Shown in pieces: positions 22,653-34,084 of a DNA stretch of 64,000 bases. The position numbers and the translations under genes are program-made. The stretch's first letter is position 1. Every line of letters starts with the position of its first letter. Source of the DNA: Callorhinus ursinus (taxonomy: Eukaryota; Chordata; Mammalia; Carnivora; Otariidae); contig NW_020312817.1 of NCBI RefSeq assembly GCF_003265705.1, positions 47,463,182-47,527,181 on the forward strand, written 5' to 3'. The notes under the pieces are model-generated. The model did no database searches. It had not been told where the DNA came from and saw only the letters and a list, made by a program, of their open reading frames with translations.

Positions 22653-25600
22653 TCATATCAGTGAGGTCATATGATACATGTATTTCTCTGATTGACTTAT
22701 TTCACTCAGCATAACACCCTCCAGTTCCATCCACGTCGTTGCAAATGGCAAGATCTCATTCCTTTTGATGGCTGCATAATATTCCATTGTGTATATATAC
22801 CACCTCTTCTTTATCCATTATCTGTCGATGGACATCTTGGCTCTTTCCACAGTTTGGCTATTGTGGACATTGCTGCTATAAACATTGGGGTGCACATACC
22901 CCTTCAGATCCCTACATTTGTATCTTTGTGGTAAATACCCAGTAGTGCAATTGCTGGATCGTATGGTAGCTCTATTTTCAACTGTTTGAGGAACCTCCAT
23001 ACTGTTTTCCAGAGTGGCTGCACCAGCTTTCATTCCCATCAACAGTGTAGGAGGGTTCCCCTTTCTCCGCATCCCCACCAACATCTGTCGTTACCCGACT
23101 TGTTAATTTTAGCCATTCTGACTGGTGTGAGGTGGTATCTCATTGAGGTTTTGATTTGGATTTCCCTGATGCCGAGCGATGTTGAGCACTTTTTCATGTG
23201 CCTGTTGGCCATTTGGATGTCTTCTTTGGAAAAATGTCTGTCCATGTCTTCTGCCCATTGCTTGATTGGATTATTTGTTCTTTGGGTGTTGAGTTTGATA
23301 AGTTCTTTATAGATTTTGGATAATAGCTCTTTATCTGATATGTCACTTGCAAATATTTTCTCCCATTCTGTCGGTTGTCTTTTGGTTTTGTGGACTGTTT
23401 CTTTTGCTGTGCAAAAGCTTTTTATCTTGATGAAATCCCAATAGTTCATTTTTGCCCTTGCTTCCCTTGCCTTTGGCGATGTTTCTAGGAAGAAGTTGCT
23501 GCGGCTGAGGTCGAAGAGGTTGCTGCCTGTGTTCTCCTTTAGGATTTTGATGGACTCCTGTCTCACGTTTAGGTCTTTCAACCATTTGGAGTCTATTTTT
23601 GTGTGTGGTGGAAGGAAATGGTCCAGTTTCATTCTTCTGCATGTGGCTGTCCAATGTTCCCAACACCATTTGTTGAAGAGACTGTCTTTTTTCCACTGGA
23701 CATTCTTTCCTGCTTTGTCAAAGATTAGTTGACCATAGAATTGAGGGTCCATTTCTGGGCTCTCGATTCTGTTCCATTGATCGATGTGTCTGTTTTTGTG
23801 CCAGTACCATACTGTCTTGATGATGACAGCTTTGTAATAGAGCTGGAAGTCTGGAATTGTGATGCCGCCAGCTTTGCTTTTCTTTTTCAACATTCCTCTG
23901 GCTATTCGGGGTCTCTTCTGGTTCCATACAAATTTTAGGATTATTTGTTCCATTTTTTTGAAAAAAGTGGTTGGTATTTTGATGGGGATTGCATTGAATG
24001 TGTAGATTGCTCTAGGCAGCATTGACATCTTCACAATGTTTGTTCTTCCAATCCATGAGCATGGAACATTTTTCCATTTCTTTGTGTCTTCTTCAATTTC
24101 TTTCATGAGTATTTTATAGTTTTCTGAGTACAGATCCTTTGCCTCTTTCGTTAAATTTATTCCTAGATATCTTATGGTTTTGGGTGCAATTGTAAATGGA
24201 ATCGATTCCTTGATTTGTCTCTCTTCTGTCTTGTTGGTGTATAGGAATGCCACTGATTTCTGTGCATTGATTTTACATCCTGCTACTTTACTGAATTCCT
24301 GTATGAGTTCTACAAGTTTTGGGGTGGAGTCTTTTGGGTTTTCCACAGAAAGTATCATATCATCTGCAAAGAGTGAGAGTTTGACTTCCTCTTTGCCAAT
24401 TTGGATGCTTTGATTTCTTTTTGTTGTCTGATTGCTGTGGGTAGGACTTCTAATATTATGTTGAATAGCAGTGGTGATAGTGGACATCCCTGCCACGTTC
24501 CTGACCTTAGGGGGAAAGCTCTCAGCTTTTCCCCATTGAGAATGATATTCGCTGTAGGTTTTTCATAGATGGCTTTTATGATATTGAGGTATGTACCCTC
24601 TATCCCTATACTCTGAAGAATTTTGATCAAGAAAGGATGCTTACTTTGCCAAATGCTTTTTCTGCATCTATTGAGAGGATCATATGATTCTTGTTCTTTC
24701 TTTTGTTAATGTATTGTATCACGTTGATTGATTTGCAGATGTTGAACCAACCTTGCAGCCCAGGGATAAATCCGACTTGGTCATGGTGAATAATCCTTTT
24801 AATATACTGTTGGGTCCTATTGGCTGGTATTTTGATGAGAATTTTTGCATCCATGTTCATCAAGGATATTGGTCTGTAATTATCCTTTTTGATGAGGTCT
24901 TTGTCTGGTTTTGGGATCAAGGTAATGGTGGCCTCACAAAATGAGTCTGGAAGCTCTCCCTCCACCTCCATTCCTTGGAACAGTTTCAGAATAGGTATTA
25001 ATTCCTCTCCAAATGGTTGGCAGAATTCCCCTGGGAAACCACCTGGCCCTGGGCTTTTGTTTCTTGGGAGATTTTTGATGACTGCTGCAATCTCCTTAGT
25101 GGTCATAGGTCTGTTCAGGTTTTCTATTTCTTCCTGGTTCAATCTTGGTAGTTCAAACATCTCTAGGAATGCACCCATTTCCTCCAGGTTATCTAATTTG
25201 CTGTCATAGAGTTGCTCATAATATGTTCCCAGAATTGTTTGTATTTCTTTGGTGTTGGTTGTGATCTCTCCTCTTTCATTCATGATTTTGTTGATTTGGG
25301 TCATTTTTCTTTTTGATAAGTCTGGCCAGGGGTTTATCAATCCTGTCAATTCTTTCAAAGAATCAGCTCCTAGTTTCGTTGATCTGTTCTACTGTTCTTT
25401 TGGTTTCTATTTCATTGATTTCTGCTCTGATCTTTATTATTTCTCTTCTCCTGCTGGGTTTGGCTTTATTTGCTGTTCTTTATCCAGCTCCTTTAGGTGT
25501 AGGGTTAGGTTGTGTATTTGAGACCTTTCTTGTTTCTTGAGAAAGGCTTGTATTGCTATATACTTTCCTCTCAGAACTGCCTTTGCTGTATCCCAAAGAT

Positions 25601-26435
25601 TTCATTTTCATTGGTTTCCATGAATTTTTTTATTCTTCTTTAATTTCCTGGTTGACCCATTCATTCTTTAGTAGGATACTCTTTAGCCTCCATGTATTTG
25701 AGTTCTTTCCGACTTTCCTCTTGTGATTGAGTTCTGGTTTCAAAGCATTGTGGTCTGAAAATATGCAGGGAATAATCCCAATCTTTTGATACTGGTTGAG
25801 ACCTGATTTGTGACCTAGGATGTGATCAATTCTGGAGAATGTTCCATGGGCACTAGAGAAGAATGTGTATTCTGTTGCTTTGGGATGGAATGTTCTGAAT
25901 ATGTCTGTAAAGTCCATTTGGTCCAGTGTTTCATTTAAAGTCTTTATTTCCTTGTTGATCTTTTGCTTAGATGATCTGTCCATTTCAGTCAGGGGGGTGT
26001 AAAGTCCCCCACTATTATTGTATTGTTGTCAATGTGTTTCTTTGCTTTTGTTATTAATTGCCTTATATAATTGGCTGCTCCCATGTTAGGGGCATAGATA
26101 TTTACAATTGTTAGATCTTCTTGTTGGATAGACACTTTAAGTAGGATATAGTGTCCTTCTTCATCTCTTATTACAGTCTTTGTTTTAAAATCTAATTTGT
26201 CTGATATAAGGATTGCCACCCCAGCTTTCTTTTGGTGTCCATTAGCATGGTAAATGGTTTTCCACCCCGTCACTTTCAATGTGGGGGTGTCGTTGGGTCT
26301 AAAATGAGTCTCTTGCAGACAGCATATTGATGGGTCTTGTTTTTTAATCTGATCTGATAGCCTGTGTCTTTTGATTGGGGCATTGAGCCCATTTACATTC
26401 AGGGTAACTATTGAAAGGTATGAATTTAGTGCCAT
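22653..26435 (-). pseudogene. L1 ORF2 (endonuclease/reverse transcriptase), inactivated
   Basis: ORF2p makes the nick and the cDNA in L1 retrotransposition. The start codon at 26435 opens a frame with endonuclease text (LNVNGLNAPIKRH, then the catalytic-glutamate motif QETH). One A is lost near 26,005, within the codon after VGDF, shifting the frame; the frame resumes at 25983. Further breaks: sequence loss around 25,590-25,600, a shift near 24,640 and another near 24,410. The RT active-site motif FADD is intact (about 24,359-24,370), followed by the conserved C-terminal region with [21 protein letters not shown]. Near 23,040 a conserved Trp codon and a Cys codon three codons on have become TGA. 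The natural stop is at 22653-22655. Length (about 1,260 codons) is normal for the family. Confidence 0.9.
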
Positions 26436-26516
26436 GGTATTGCCTGTAAGGTGACTGTTACTGTATATTGTCTGTGTTCCTTTCTGATCAATGCTGCTTT
26501 TAGGCTCTCTCTTTGC

Positions 26517-27663
26517 TTAGAGGACCCCTTTGAATATTTCTTGTAGGGCTGGTTTCGTGTTTGCAAATTCCTTTAGTTTTTGTTTGTCCTGGAAACTTTT
26601 TATCTCTCATTTTTTTTAAATAATTTTTTATTGTTATGTTAATCACCATACATTACATCATTAGTTTTTGATGTAGTGTTCCATGATTCATTGTTTGTGC
26701 ATAACACCCAGTGCTCCACGCAGAATGTGTCCTCTTTAATACCCATCACCAGGCTAGCCCATCCCCCCCCTCCCCTCTAGAACCCTCAGTTTGTTTTTCA
26801 GAGTCCATCGTCTCTCATGGTTCCACTCCCCCTCCAACTTACTCCCCTTCATTCTTCCCCTTCTGCTATCTTCAATGACAGCCTAGCTGGATATAGTATT
26901 CTTGGCTGCATATTTTTCTCGTTTAGTGCTCTGAAGATATCATGCCAGTCCTTTCTGGCCTGCCAGGTCTCTGTGGATAAGTCTGTTGCCAATCTAATGT
27001 TTCTGCCATTATAAGTTACATATCTCTTCTCCTGAGCTGCTTTCAGGATTTTCTCTTTGTCTCTGAGACTCATAAGTTTTACTATTAGATGTTGAGTTGT
27101 TGACCTATTTTTATTGATTTAGAGAGGGATTCTCTGTGCCTCCTGGATTTTGATGCCTGTTTCCTTCCCCAGATTAGGGAAGTTCTCTGCTATAATTTGC
27201 TCCAATATACCTTCTGCCCCCCTCTCTCTCTCTTCTTCTGGGATCCCAATTATTCTAATGTTGTTTCATCTTATCGTATTTCTTATCTCTCGAAATCTGC
27301 CCTCGTGATCCTGTAGTTGTTTATCTCTCTTTTTCTCAGCCTCTTTATTTTCCATCATTCAGTCTTCTATATCACTGATTCTCTCTTCTGCCTCATTTAT
27401 CTTAGCAGTTAGTGCCCCCGTTTTTGATTGCACCTCATTTATAGCATTTTTGATTTCAACTTGGTTAGATTTTAGTTCTTTTATTTCTCCAGAAAGGGTT
27501 TCTCTAATAACTTCCACGCTTTTTTCAAGCCCAGCTAGTATCTTTAAAGTCATGATTCTGAACTCTAGGTCCGACAGCGTTCTAATGTGTGTATTGAGTA
27601 GGTCCCTGGCAGACAGTACTACCTCTTGTTCTTTTTGCTGAGGTGTTTTTTTTGTCTTGTCAT
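26517..27663 (-). pseudogene. L1 ORF1 (RNA-binding coiled-coil protein), interrupted
   Basis: ORF1p is the trimeric nucleic-acid chaperone of the L1 particle. ATG at 27663 starts MTRQKK, but one A appears to be missing from the A-run just after it. The coiled-coil part is readable at 27553-27359 (KELKSNQVEIKNAINEVQSK). The C-terminal RNA-binding part is readable at 27073-26880 (KEKILKAAQEKR, RILYPARLSLK). It is then broken by a nested L1 fragment (26610-26871), after which the last about 28 codons resume (SFQDKQKLKEFANTKPALQE) and stop at 26517-26519. Frameshifts also separate the two readable blocks. Confidence 0.87.
26610..26871 (-). mobile_element. Nested 5'-truncated L1 3' end inside ORF1
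   Basis: A second antisense L1 3'UTR begins with poly-T and 'tattgttatgttaatcacca' and ends near 'cccttctgctatcttc', where host ORF1 sequence resumes. It retains the 'ctagaaccctcagtttgttt' block missing from the host's own 3'UTR. The flanks contain similar tatctctca and tatcttca, which may be a decayed duplication. It must be younger than the host element. Confidence 0.88.
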
Positions 27664-29440
27664 TTTTTCCAGAGGAGAATAGATGAATGAGAGAACAGAA
27701 TGCTAACAGGTTAACAACGTCCCCAGCAAATATGCTGTATACAAATCAGAAAAGACCTGAAACCAGGGGACAAGAAAGGGAAAGAGAAAAAAGAAAGAGA
27801 GAAAAAAAAAGGAAAAAGAAAAAGATAAAAACAAACAAAAACAGAACAAAAAAAAAAACAGAATATGATCAAACATGATCAGGCTAGTGCATAGATCAGT
27901 GCCACACACTAGATTTTGGGTGTATTTTGGTCTGTTAGAAGAAAGTGCCTGCTAAAATTTTAGAGGAAGAAAGACTTATATATGTACAATATAAGGGTTG
28001 ATACAATGAAGGGATGGAAGATGACCATAAGGATGAAAATTATAAAAGATTTTATAAAAGGAATTGATAAGATAAGTTGTTTGAAAAAAGAAAGCAGAAG
28101 ATTAAAAAAAAAAAAAAAGAAAGAAAAGGGAGAGAATGTGATCAGGCAGGAGACTAGAACAAAGCCATACACTAGTGATTTGGGGTATATTCTGATCTGT
28201 TAGAAGAAACTGTATCTCAAAATTTTAAAGAGAGAACAACTTATATATATATATGCCAAAAATAAGGGTAACTACTCTGAAGGGATAAAATATGACTCTA
28301 AAAATGAAAAATAAATTTTTTTTTTAAAAAAAAGGGATTGATAAGATTTTGGTTGAAAAAGGGAAAAAGAAAAATTCAAAAAAAACAGTTAAAAAATTAA
28401 CTTTGAAAAACTAATGAATCATGGTAAAAAAGCCGTGAATTCTATGTGCAGTATTCCCCTAGCGCTGGAGTTCTCCCGTTCTCATTGATCGGTAAACTTG
28501 GTCTTGGCTGGCTGTTCGTGCTGATCTTCTGGGGGAGGGGCCTGTTGCCTTGGTTCCCAAATGTATTTGCCAGAGGCGGAATTGCCCAGCCCTTGTGAGT
28601 CCGGGCTAAGCAATCTGCTTGGGTTTGCTCTCAGGAGCTTTTGTTTCCTGCAAACTCTTGGTACAGCTTTGGAGGACCAGGGTGAAAATGGTGGCCTCCC
28701 AATCTCCACCCGGAGGAGCTGAGAACTCGCGGCCCTGCTCCTCAGTGCTTCCCCAGAGAAAAGCAGTCACTCCTGTGTCCCCGGTCTCCGGCCTCACTCC
28801 GTGCTCACCCGGCCTGTGACCGAGCGTTTCTATCTCTGGCACCCGACCCGTGTTGAGTCTCTAAACCCAGCAGATCCCTGTGGTGCACTCCCGCGCCGCT
28901 CCTCCCGGGGGAGAAAGGGGAGTCTCCCCGGCTCTGCCACTTGTTGGGTCCCTGCTGGAGGAGCAGTGGCCTGACTGGGCCGCAGATCAGTTTATGGCAA
29001 CCCCAAGCTGAGAGCCCACGCCTCGACTCCGTCTCTGCAGCTGGCCTCCCCGCTCTGATACCCAGGAGCTCTGCCGCACTCAGGCACCCCCAGTCTTTCT
29101 GTGACCCCGAGGGTCCTGAGACCACACTGTCCCACGAGGATTCCACCCCCCGCTTAGCCACTGGAGCGACGTCCCTCCGCGGAGCCGACTTCTATAAGTT
29201 CCGATTTTGTGCTCTGCGGCTCTAGCACTTGCCAGAAGCAGCCGACAGAGGCCCCATCCCCCGCCGTCTCTCCTCCCAAATATCGCCTCGGATTCACTTC
29301 TCCGCACATCCTACCTTCCAGTAAGTGGTCGCTTCTCTGTTCAAAGAGTTGTTGCTACTCTCTTCTTTGATCTCCTGTTGAGTTCGTAGGTTTTCAGAAT
29401 GGTTTGATCCCTATTCAGCTGAATTCCTGAGACCAGTCGA
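27664..29440 (-). promoter_or_regulatory. L1 5'UTR and internal promoter region
   Basis: The outer part (about 28,450-29,440) is GC- and CpG-rich in an otherwise AT-rich window, with text such as 'ctgcctatcc'-free but 'tccgcggagccgacttctat' and 'cccgcgccgctcctcccggg'. This is the carnivore L1 5'UTR, where an RNA polymerase II internal promoter resides in this family. The inner part is A-rich with tandem units. The open frames here on either strand are GC-rich by-products, not host genes. Confidence 0.8.
27877..28360 (-). repeat. Two diverged tandem units in the L1 5'UTR-ORF1 linker
   Basis: A unit starting gatcaggc at 27877 is repeated starting at 28140, a period of about 263 bp. Shared landmarks in order are 'catacactag'/'cacacactag', 'ctgttagaagaaa', 'acttatatat', 'gaagggat' and 'ggattgataagat'/'ggaattgataagat', separated by long A-rich runs. 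Confidence 0.75.
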
Positions 29441-29459
29441 CTAGAGCCATATTTTTTTT
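29441..29459. repeat. L1 target-site duplication, 5' copy
   Basis: ctagagccatatttttttt, partner of 22203-22221 with one mismatch. It directly abuts the L1 5' end 'gaattcctgagaccagtcga'. Confidence 0.85.
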
Positions 29460-29949
29460 AACTCTTGAGAATATGGAATTGAGAAGGAGAAATCCCCAGC
29501 TACTTTCCAGAATTTTATTTTGGTTCTAAATGTAGCTTTATATAGGATTGTAAAATTAGGCTAATCAACAGGTTAATGCATCCTTTGTTTTTCCCATATG
29601 AATAAGTGACCATAGGATTCTTTCATGCAAACATTCAATCAACAGAGTTAGCAAGCATATGCTTTCTGTGAGACCCACTACATCCCACCTGTATTTTCCA
29701 GTGAGCAGTGTGTGCTGAAACCAGCTAGCACCCACCTATGGGACCTGATTCCAGATATCTCTTTCCAATACCATATTCAGTGACTCATATTGATACCTTG
29801 AAATTGGCTGTGGTTGGAATATTTGCACTTCATAATTTGAAAACTGCTATAAATCAGGGCTGTTTTTGCATGGAGGAGTGGTTGTTAAATATTTACCAAC
29901 ACACAACTTGCAATAACTATATGAGATGTCTTGAAATAACTATGAGAAA
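29460..29949. other. Unique-looking non-coding DNA
   Basis: Resumes the AT-rich flank after the L1. The frame at 29738-29959 has no recognisable feature. Confidence 0.35.
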
Positions 29950-30095
29950 AGTACACTAATATAAATTTTACAGATAAGACATCTAAGTTTCAAAAGTATT
30001 AGTTGGCTCATCCAACATCATGTATACAATCAGATCAAAAAGCAAGTCTTCAGAGTCTAGCTCAAGTACTTTTTCACTCTTCATCACAGTAGCTA
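29950..30095 (-). repeat. MIR SINE fossil, antisense
   Basis: 'aaattttacagataagacat' and later 'agcaagtcttcagagtctag' follow antisense MIR order. Confidence 0.55.
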
Positions 30096-31198
30096 CTTTG
30101 TATTACTAAAAAATTAATTCCAATATTTATCTCTGTGATAAAGTTATACAGGTGTGTGTGTGCACCTGTATACACTCTGCGTTATTATATTTAACATAAT
30201 TAAATCTTAGTGACATTCCCAACGGAATCCTGAGTGACAAGGACCAGATTTATTTAAATTATCTTGAGATTTTTCTGCAAATTAGAGCTCTCTATTTCCA
30301 TTTAATGTAGAATCTTGCTTTGAGAACTGGATTCCTGATGTAAAGTGAACACTGGTAAATCAATGTGAATGTTACTGACATCTCGGCCACTGACTTGAAG
30401 ATGTTATTTCTCAACACAGGAGTACCTGTGTAGGACAGATTATTACCAAAATAGTTCAGATTTCTACCTTTAATATTGGAGTAGAGCTGGGAAGGAAAGC
30501 ATGTTAATTTGGAATGAAGAGCTAAATTTTTCATCAACTTTTCCAGAAATGGCATGGCTGCCTCTAAAACTAGTATTTCTTGGTGCACTAATAAATACCC
30601 AGCAGGGATAATTCATTGATTCTGACACTAATGCTGTGCTCAGAAATCTCTTCCTCTTTATTTATTTAGATCATCAGTCTCTGACCCAGTCAACATCATA
30701 TAAATGAAGATGGATTTATCTGGCACCTTTCAATCAATATAATGGATACTGCCAGTACACCAATGGATCAAATCCTGCATGTCATTATTTCAAAGCATGA
30801 TATCCTAGAAGGAATGCAATTACTAATACCAGAGACTAGTTTTAGTAATAAATTCTAAAAAAATTAATAAGCATTCCTCTTTTATATAACTCAATCCTAT
30901 TTATCTTCTTTTAATTACTCCAGGTAGTTAATATGCAAAATTTGATTCTTTCTACAGCACTAGAAAATTTCTCAGCATCTTTAGGTGAGTATCTATTTGT
31001 GTGATAGTGTAAGGATAAAAAGAATACCTATTTTCAGACACAGGAAAACAGTTTTAAAGTGTAGGTATTGGCAATATGTACAATAGTAGAATGGGATAAC
31101 ATACAAGTCTATTGTTTGAGAAAGCATCTCTCTGATAATTCACTAATTACTTTGATATAAGATTCAGATGAAAAGAATTGATGGTAATTCATAGATTT
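30096..31198. other. Unique-looking AT-rich DNA
   Basis: No gene or repeat recognised. The minus-strand frame at 30292-30588 (98 codons) has no family signature. Confidence 0.35.
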
Positions 31199-31429
31199 TA
31201 AAAATGTGCTTTTTAGGGGCACCTGGGTGGTTCACTTGATTAAGCATCTGACTGTTGATTTCCACTCAGATCATGATCTCAGGGTTGTGAGATTGAGCCC
31301 CGTGGATGGCTCCATGCTCAGTGGGGAGTCTGCTTGAGATCTTCTCCCTCTCCATCTGTCCCTCTCCCTGCTCATGCTCTCTCTCTCTCTCTCTCAAAAT
31401 AAAGAAATCTTAAAAAATGTACTTCTTAG
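31199..31429 (+). mobile_element. Carnivore tRNA-Lys SINE, older copy
   Basis: The body at about 31216-31416 begins 'ggggcacctgggtggttcac' and ends with CT-rich sequence and an A tail. The flanks 'aatgtgctttttag' and 'aatgtacttcttag' are a diverged duplication (31199-31215, 31412-31429). Divergence of both body and duplication suggests an older insertion. Confidence 0.93.
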
Positions 31430-31638
31430 ATATACTTTTTTCTCTTATCATAAGTTGACTTACTGTTGCATTCGATGTTATTTATCTTGTTGCCTAAGGC
31501 TCATACCCCAAAAATTTGATTTGAGGAACTGAAAAATATGCAGGTATCTCAAATTATTTTTCTATACAGACTTCAACTGAATTTGTGATGTTCTATCATT
31601 TGAAATTAATTTATTTAAGGTAAACATTTTCCCATCTT

Positions 31639-31671
<33 letters not shown>

Positions 31672-33061
31672 TTCTTTTCCTCAAAAGGCAAACACTCCAG
31701 GGGACTAATTCAGTGAGTCACTGACACATTAGTATGAATTAACTTCCTCTAACACCACCACTCTCAGAAATAACTTACAGCTTTCCTCTCTGATAGGAGA
31801 AGTGACACTTTACAGGAAGAAGAAAGCCAGAAGAGGAAAGTTGTTGGACTGAAAACAAGCTTCATCTACTTTAGAGTTTGCCAATGGCAAGTTCTGGTTG
31901 TGTCTGTCTGATATAGATTTTAGAGGGCTGTCAGAAAATGATAGTCTTCTCAGACCTGGTAGTGAACTTTGATGAGAATCCAGAAGACAGCTTTCTATTT
32001 ACAAACGAGACAACTGAGATCCAAGTACAGACTGAATACAAAAGAAGACTGTGGCCCCTCTTCCTTTTAAGGATATCTCTCGCACTGGTTACTTCCACTC
32101 ACATTCCTTTGCCACAGTTTAGTGCAGTGATTAACCTGGCTGTGATGAAGACAGGGAAATATCCTTATTGTGGATGGCACTGTGTTCAGGTACAGGTTGG
32201 AAATTCTATGGCTAGTGGGGAAAAAAGCAGGGGGTTAGGGTTATCACTGAGAGACAATGCCTATCTCTCAACAGCTAGTACTTTGACTAGCCAAATAATG
32301 GTAGGAACGCTTTTCTTATATATGAATGGACTTGCCCTTTGCTAAGGAAAATAGCTTCAAGGTTACAGTCAATTCATGTGTTCAGCTAAAAGTCCAGCTA
32401 CTTGGGATGTGCTCACATTTAGATGTGATATCCCATGACTTTGAGTCATGGCTTTGATACCTGTCTCTGCCTCAGCCAATATATAGTATGAAAGAGGAGC
32501 AGTATAAGCACAATAAAATTCACTTTGAATGAGGGGAAAATAGGGATGATACAGAAGTTGCTGTCATTGTTGTGATCAATTTTCAGGTTAAAAAAACTGA
32601 AGCCAAATACCTTATTGAGGCATATTTTTTTGAGACTTAAGACCTTATTCTTTAGTTAACTAGTCTCTCTGTTTATTGTTCTTTCTCTCAACCTAATAAA
32701 AACTACCTTGATATTGAAATTATCTGTTGGAATTTTGAATGAACTAATTAATCACAACTCTCACTCAATAGTTCTGATTCATTTGAGTGAGATAAGTAAG
32801 ATATAAGTATCAAAATACCAGTTTTTAACTGTGACTAGTAAACTTAGCCTGAAGAATGTGCATTGAACCTGAGGTCCAAATGAGGTTTTTATACTTTCCT
32901 CCTTTAAATCAAGCCCTTATGATCCATCTGCAGAGACAGCTAGATCTTTAGATAACATATATACCTAGTCAGCCAGGTGGATTTTGTCCATCCAACTCAG
33001 AAGGCAGGGAGGAATTGTCCTGATCAATAGGACAGCTGGGAGGCATTGGATGACAGGGGTG
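31430..33061. other. Non-coding DNA including a (TG)n run
   Basis: A perfect TG microsatellite lies at 31641-31669. The plus-strand frame of 135 codons at 31938-32345 is the longest non-repeat plus-strand frame in the window, but shows no domain, and part of it reads like antisense MIR ('acgagacaactgagatccaa'). It is not called a gene. Confidence 0.4.
31641..31669. repeat. (TG)n microsatellite
   Basis: About 14 uninterrupted TG units; likely length-variable. Confidence 0.97.
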
Positions 33062-33165
33062 CTGGAGAGAGAGAACCAGAGAGTAAGGGAATGAAAGAGA
33101 GAGAAGAAAGAGAGGGAGAGACAGAGAGAGAGAAGGAGACAGAGACAGAGAGAAGGAGAAAACAT
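33062..33165. repeat. GA-rich low-complexity tract
   Basis: Purine-rich sequence made of gaga, gagaca and gaagga units. It explains the overlapping frames rich in serine/leucine (minus strand) and in glutamate/arginine (plus strand). Confidence 0.9.
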
Positions 33166-33824
33166 GAGGGCAAATTATGGGCACACATCAGGGAAATTTA
33201 TCCCATACTCTTGAATCAAAAAAGGCATTGTGAAGGGGACTATCAAGGAGAATATCAAAGACAGCAAGAAGTACAACACAAGGCCACACAAGGAATTGTA
33301 GGGAGAGTAAGGAAATGGTTTTCCCTACCCTGTGTTTCTTCATTTTATTACAGTAGATGATTTTGACATGATGTTGATACTGTCGCTCATATTATCAATT
33401 ATATCATGCTTACATTTCTCCTAAAAATGTCCAGAATGTAAATAAGCACTTCTGTTTAATAATTTCCTTATTTATTTGGTGGATGTTGTAGTATCACCAA
33501 TTTGATAAAGAAGATGAATATATATTTCACCTAATTTTTATTTCCAAAGAGTCTTTTGTCTTTCAGTTCTCTTTTTGTCTTTTCCTTCTCCCAACCCTCT
33601 CTCTTTCTGTCACATTACTTTTATTACATAATCCCATAACCTCTGCTTACATAGAGAGGATATTGCCATAAAACAAAGTTGTGCAAATCCTTTAAGCAAA
33701 AGTCTAATACCTCAAAATCAAACAGGTCTATGAGTGTCAAACAATGCTGACCGAAGTGGTATAAATATCACTAGGGCTGGGGTGAAACGATTTCTTTGAT
33801 ATCAGAAATAATTTGACTACCATT
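33166..33824. other. Unique-looking non-coding DNA
   Basis: No gene or repeat recognised. Confidence 0.35.
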
Positions 33825-33960
33825 AAGAAAATTTTAAGAAGGGCGCCTGGGTGGCTCAGATGGTTAAGCGTCTGCCTTTGGCTCAGGTCATGATCCCAGG
33901 ATCCTGGGATCAAGTCCCGCATCGGGCTCCCTGCTCCTTGGGAGCCTGCTTCTCCCTCTG

Positions 33961-33996
<36 letters not shown>

Positions 33997-34068
33997 CCTC
34001 TCTCTCTCCCCCTCTGTCTCTCATGAATAAATAAATAAAATCTTTAAAAAAAAAGAAAATTTTAAGAA
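33825..34068 (+). mobile_element. Carnivore tRNA-Lys SINE, very young copy
   Basis: The body starts 'gggcgcctgggtggctcaga' at 33841 and has a long CT tract, aataaataaataaaatcttt and an A tail. A perfect 16-bp duplication, aagaaaattttaagaa, lies at 33825-33840 and 34053-34068. Same diagnostic bases as the copy at 163. Confidence 0.97.
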
Positions 34069-34084
34069 AAATAAAATTATGATT

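Larger units (their letters stand above)
22222..29440 (-). mobile_element. Full-length LINE-1 with nested insertion and 3' transduction
   Basis: A minus-strand L1 of about 7.2 kb (including about 260 bp of a younger nested L1). In transcription order it has a CpG-rich 5'UTR (29440-28450), an A-rich linker with two tandem units (28440-27664), ORF1 (27663-26517), a short spacer, ORF2 (26435-22653), a 3'UTR (22652-22262), an A-rich tract, and 32 bases of extra 3' sequence with an AATAAA. A 19-bp duplication with one mismatch sits exactly at both ends (22203-22221, 29441-29459). Both ORFs carry frameshifts or stops, so the copy is not autonomous now. Such elements move by target-primed reverse transcription. 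The general sequence class is carnivore L1; the subfamily is not resolved. Confidence 0.92.

Noticed and set aside
23039..24496. A 485-codon minus-strand frame that might be a host gene
   Set aside because: It is the reverse transcriptase and C-terminal part of L1 ORF2 (FADD motif, L1-specific C-terminal text) and lies inside a delimited L1.
27687..27909. Lys/Arg-rich frame that might encode a basic protein
   Set aside because: It comes from the A-rich linker of the L1 5'UTR.
28606..29307. GC-rich open frames on both strands resembling a CpG-island first exon
   Set aside because: They lie within the L1 5'UTR, directly inside the element's 5' target-site duplication, and have no protein signature.
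31938..32345. A 135-codon plus-strand frame
   Set aside because: No domain or motif, and part reads as an antisense MIR-like block; expected by chance in 64 kb.
33737..34024. Arg/Glu-rich minus-strand frame
   Set aside because: Product of the CT-rich tail region of a SINE read antisense.
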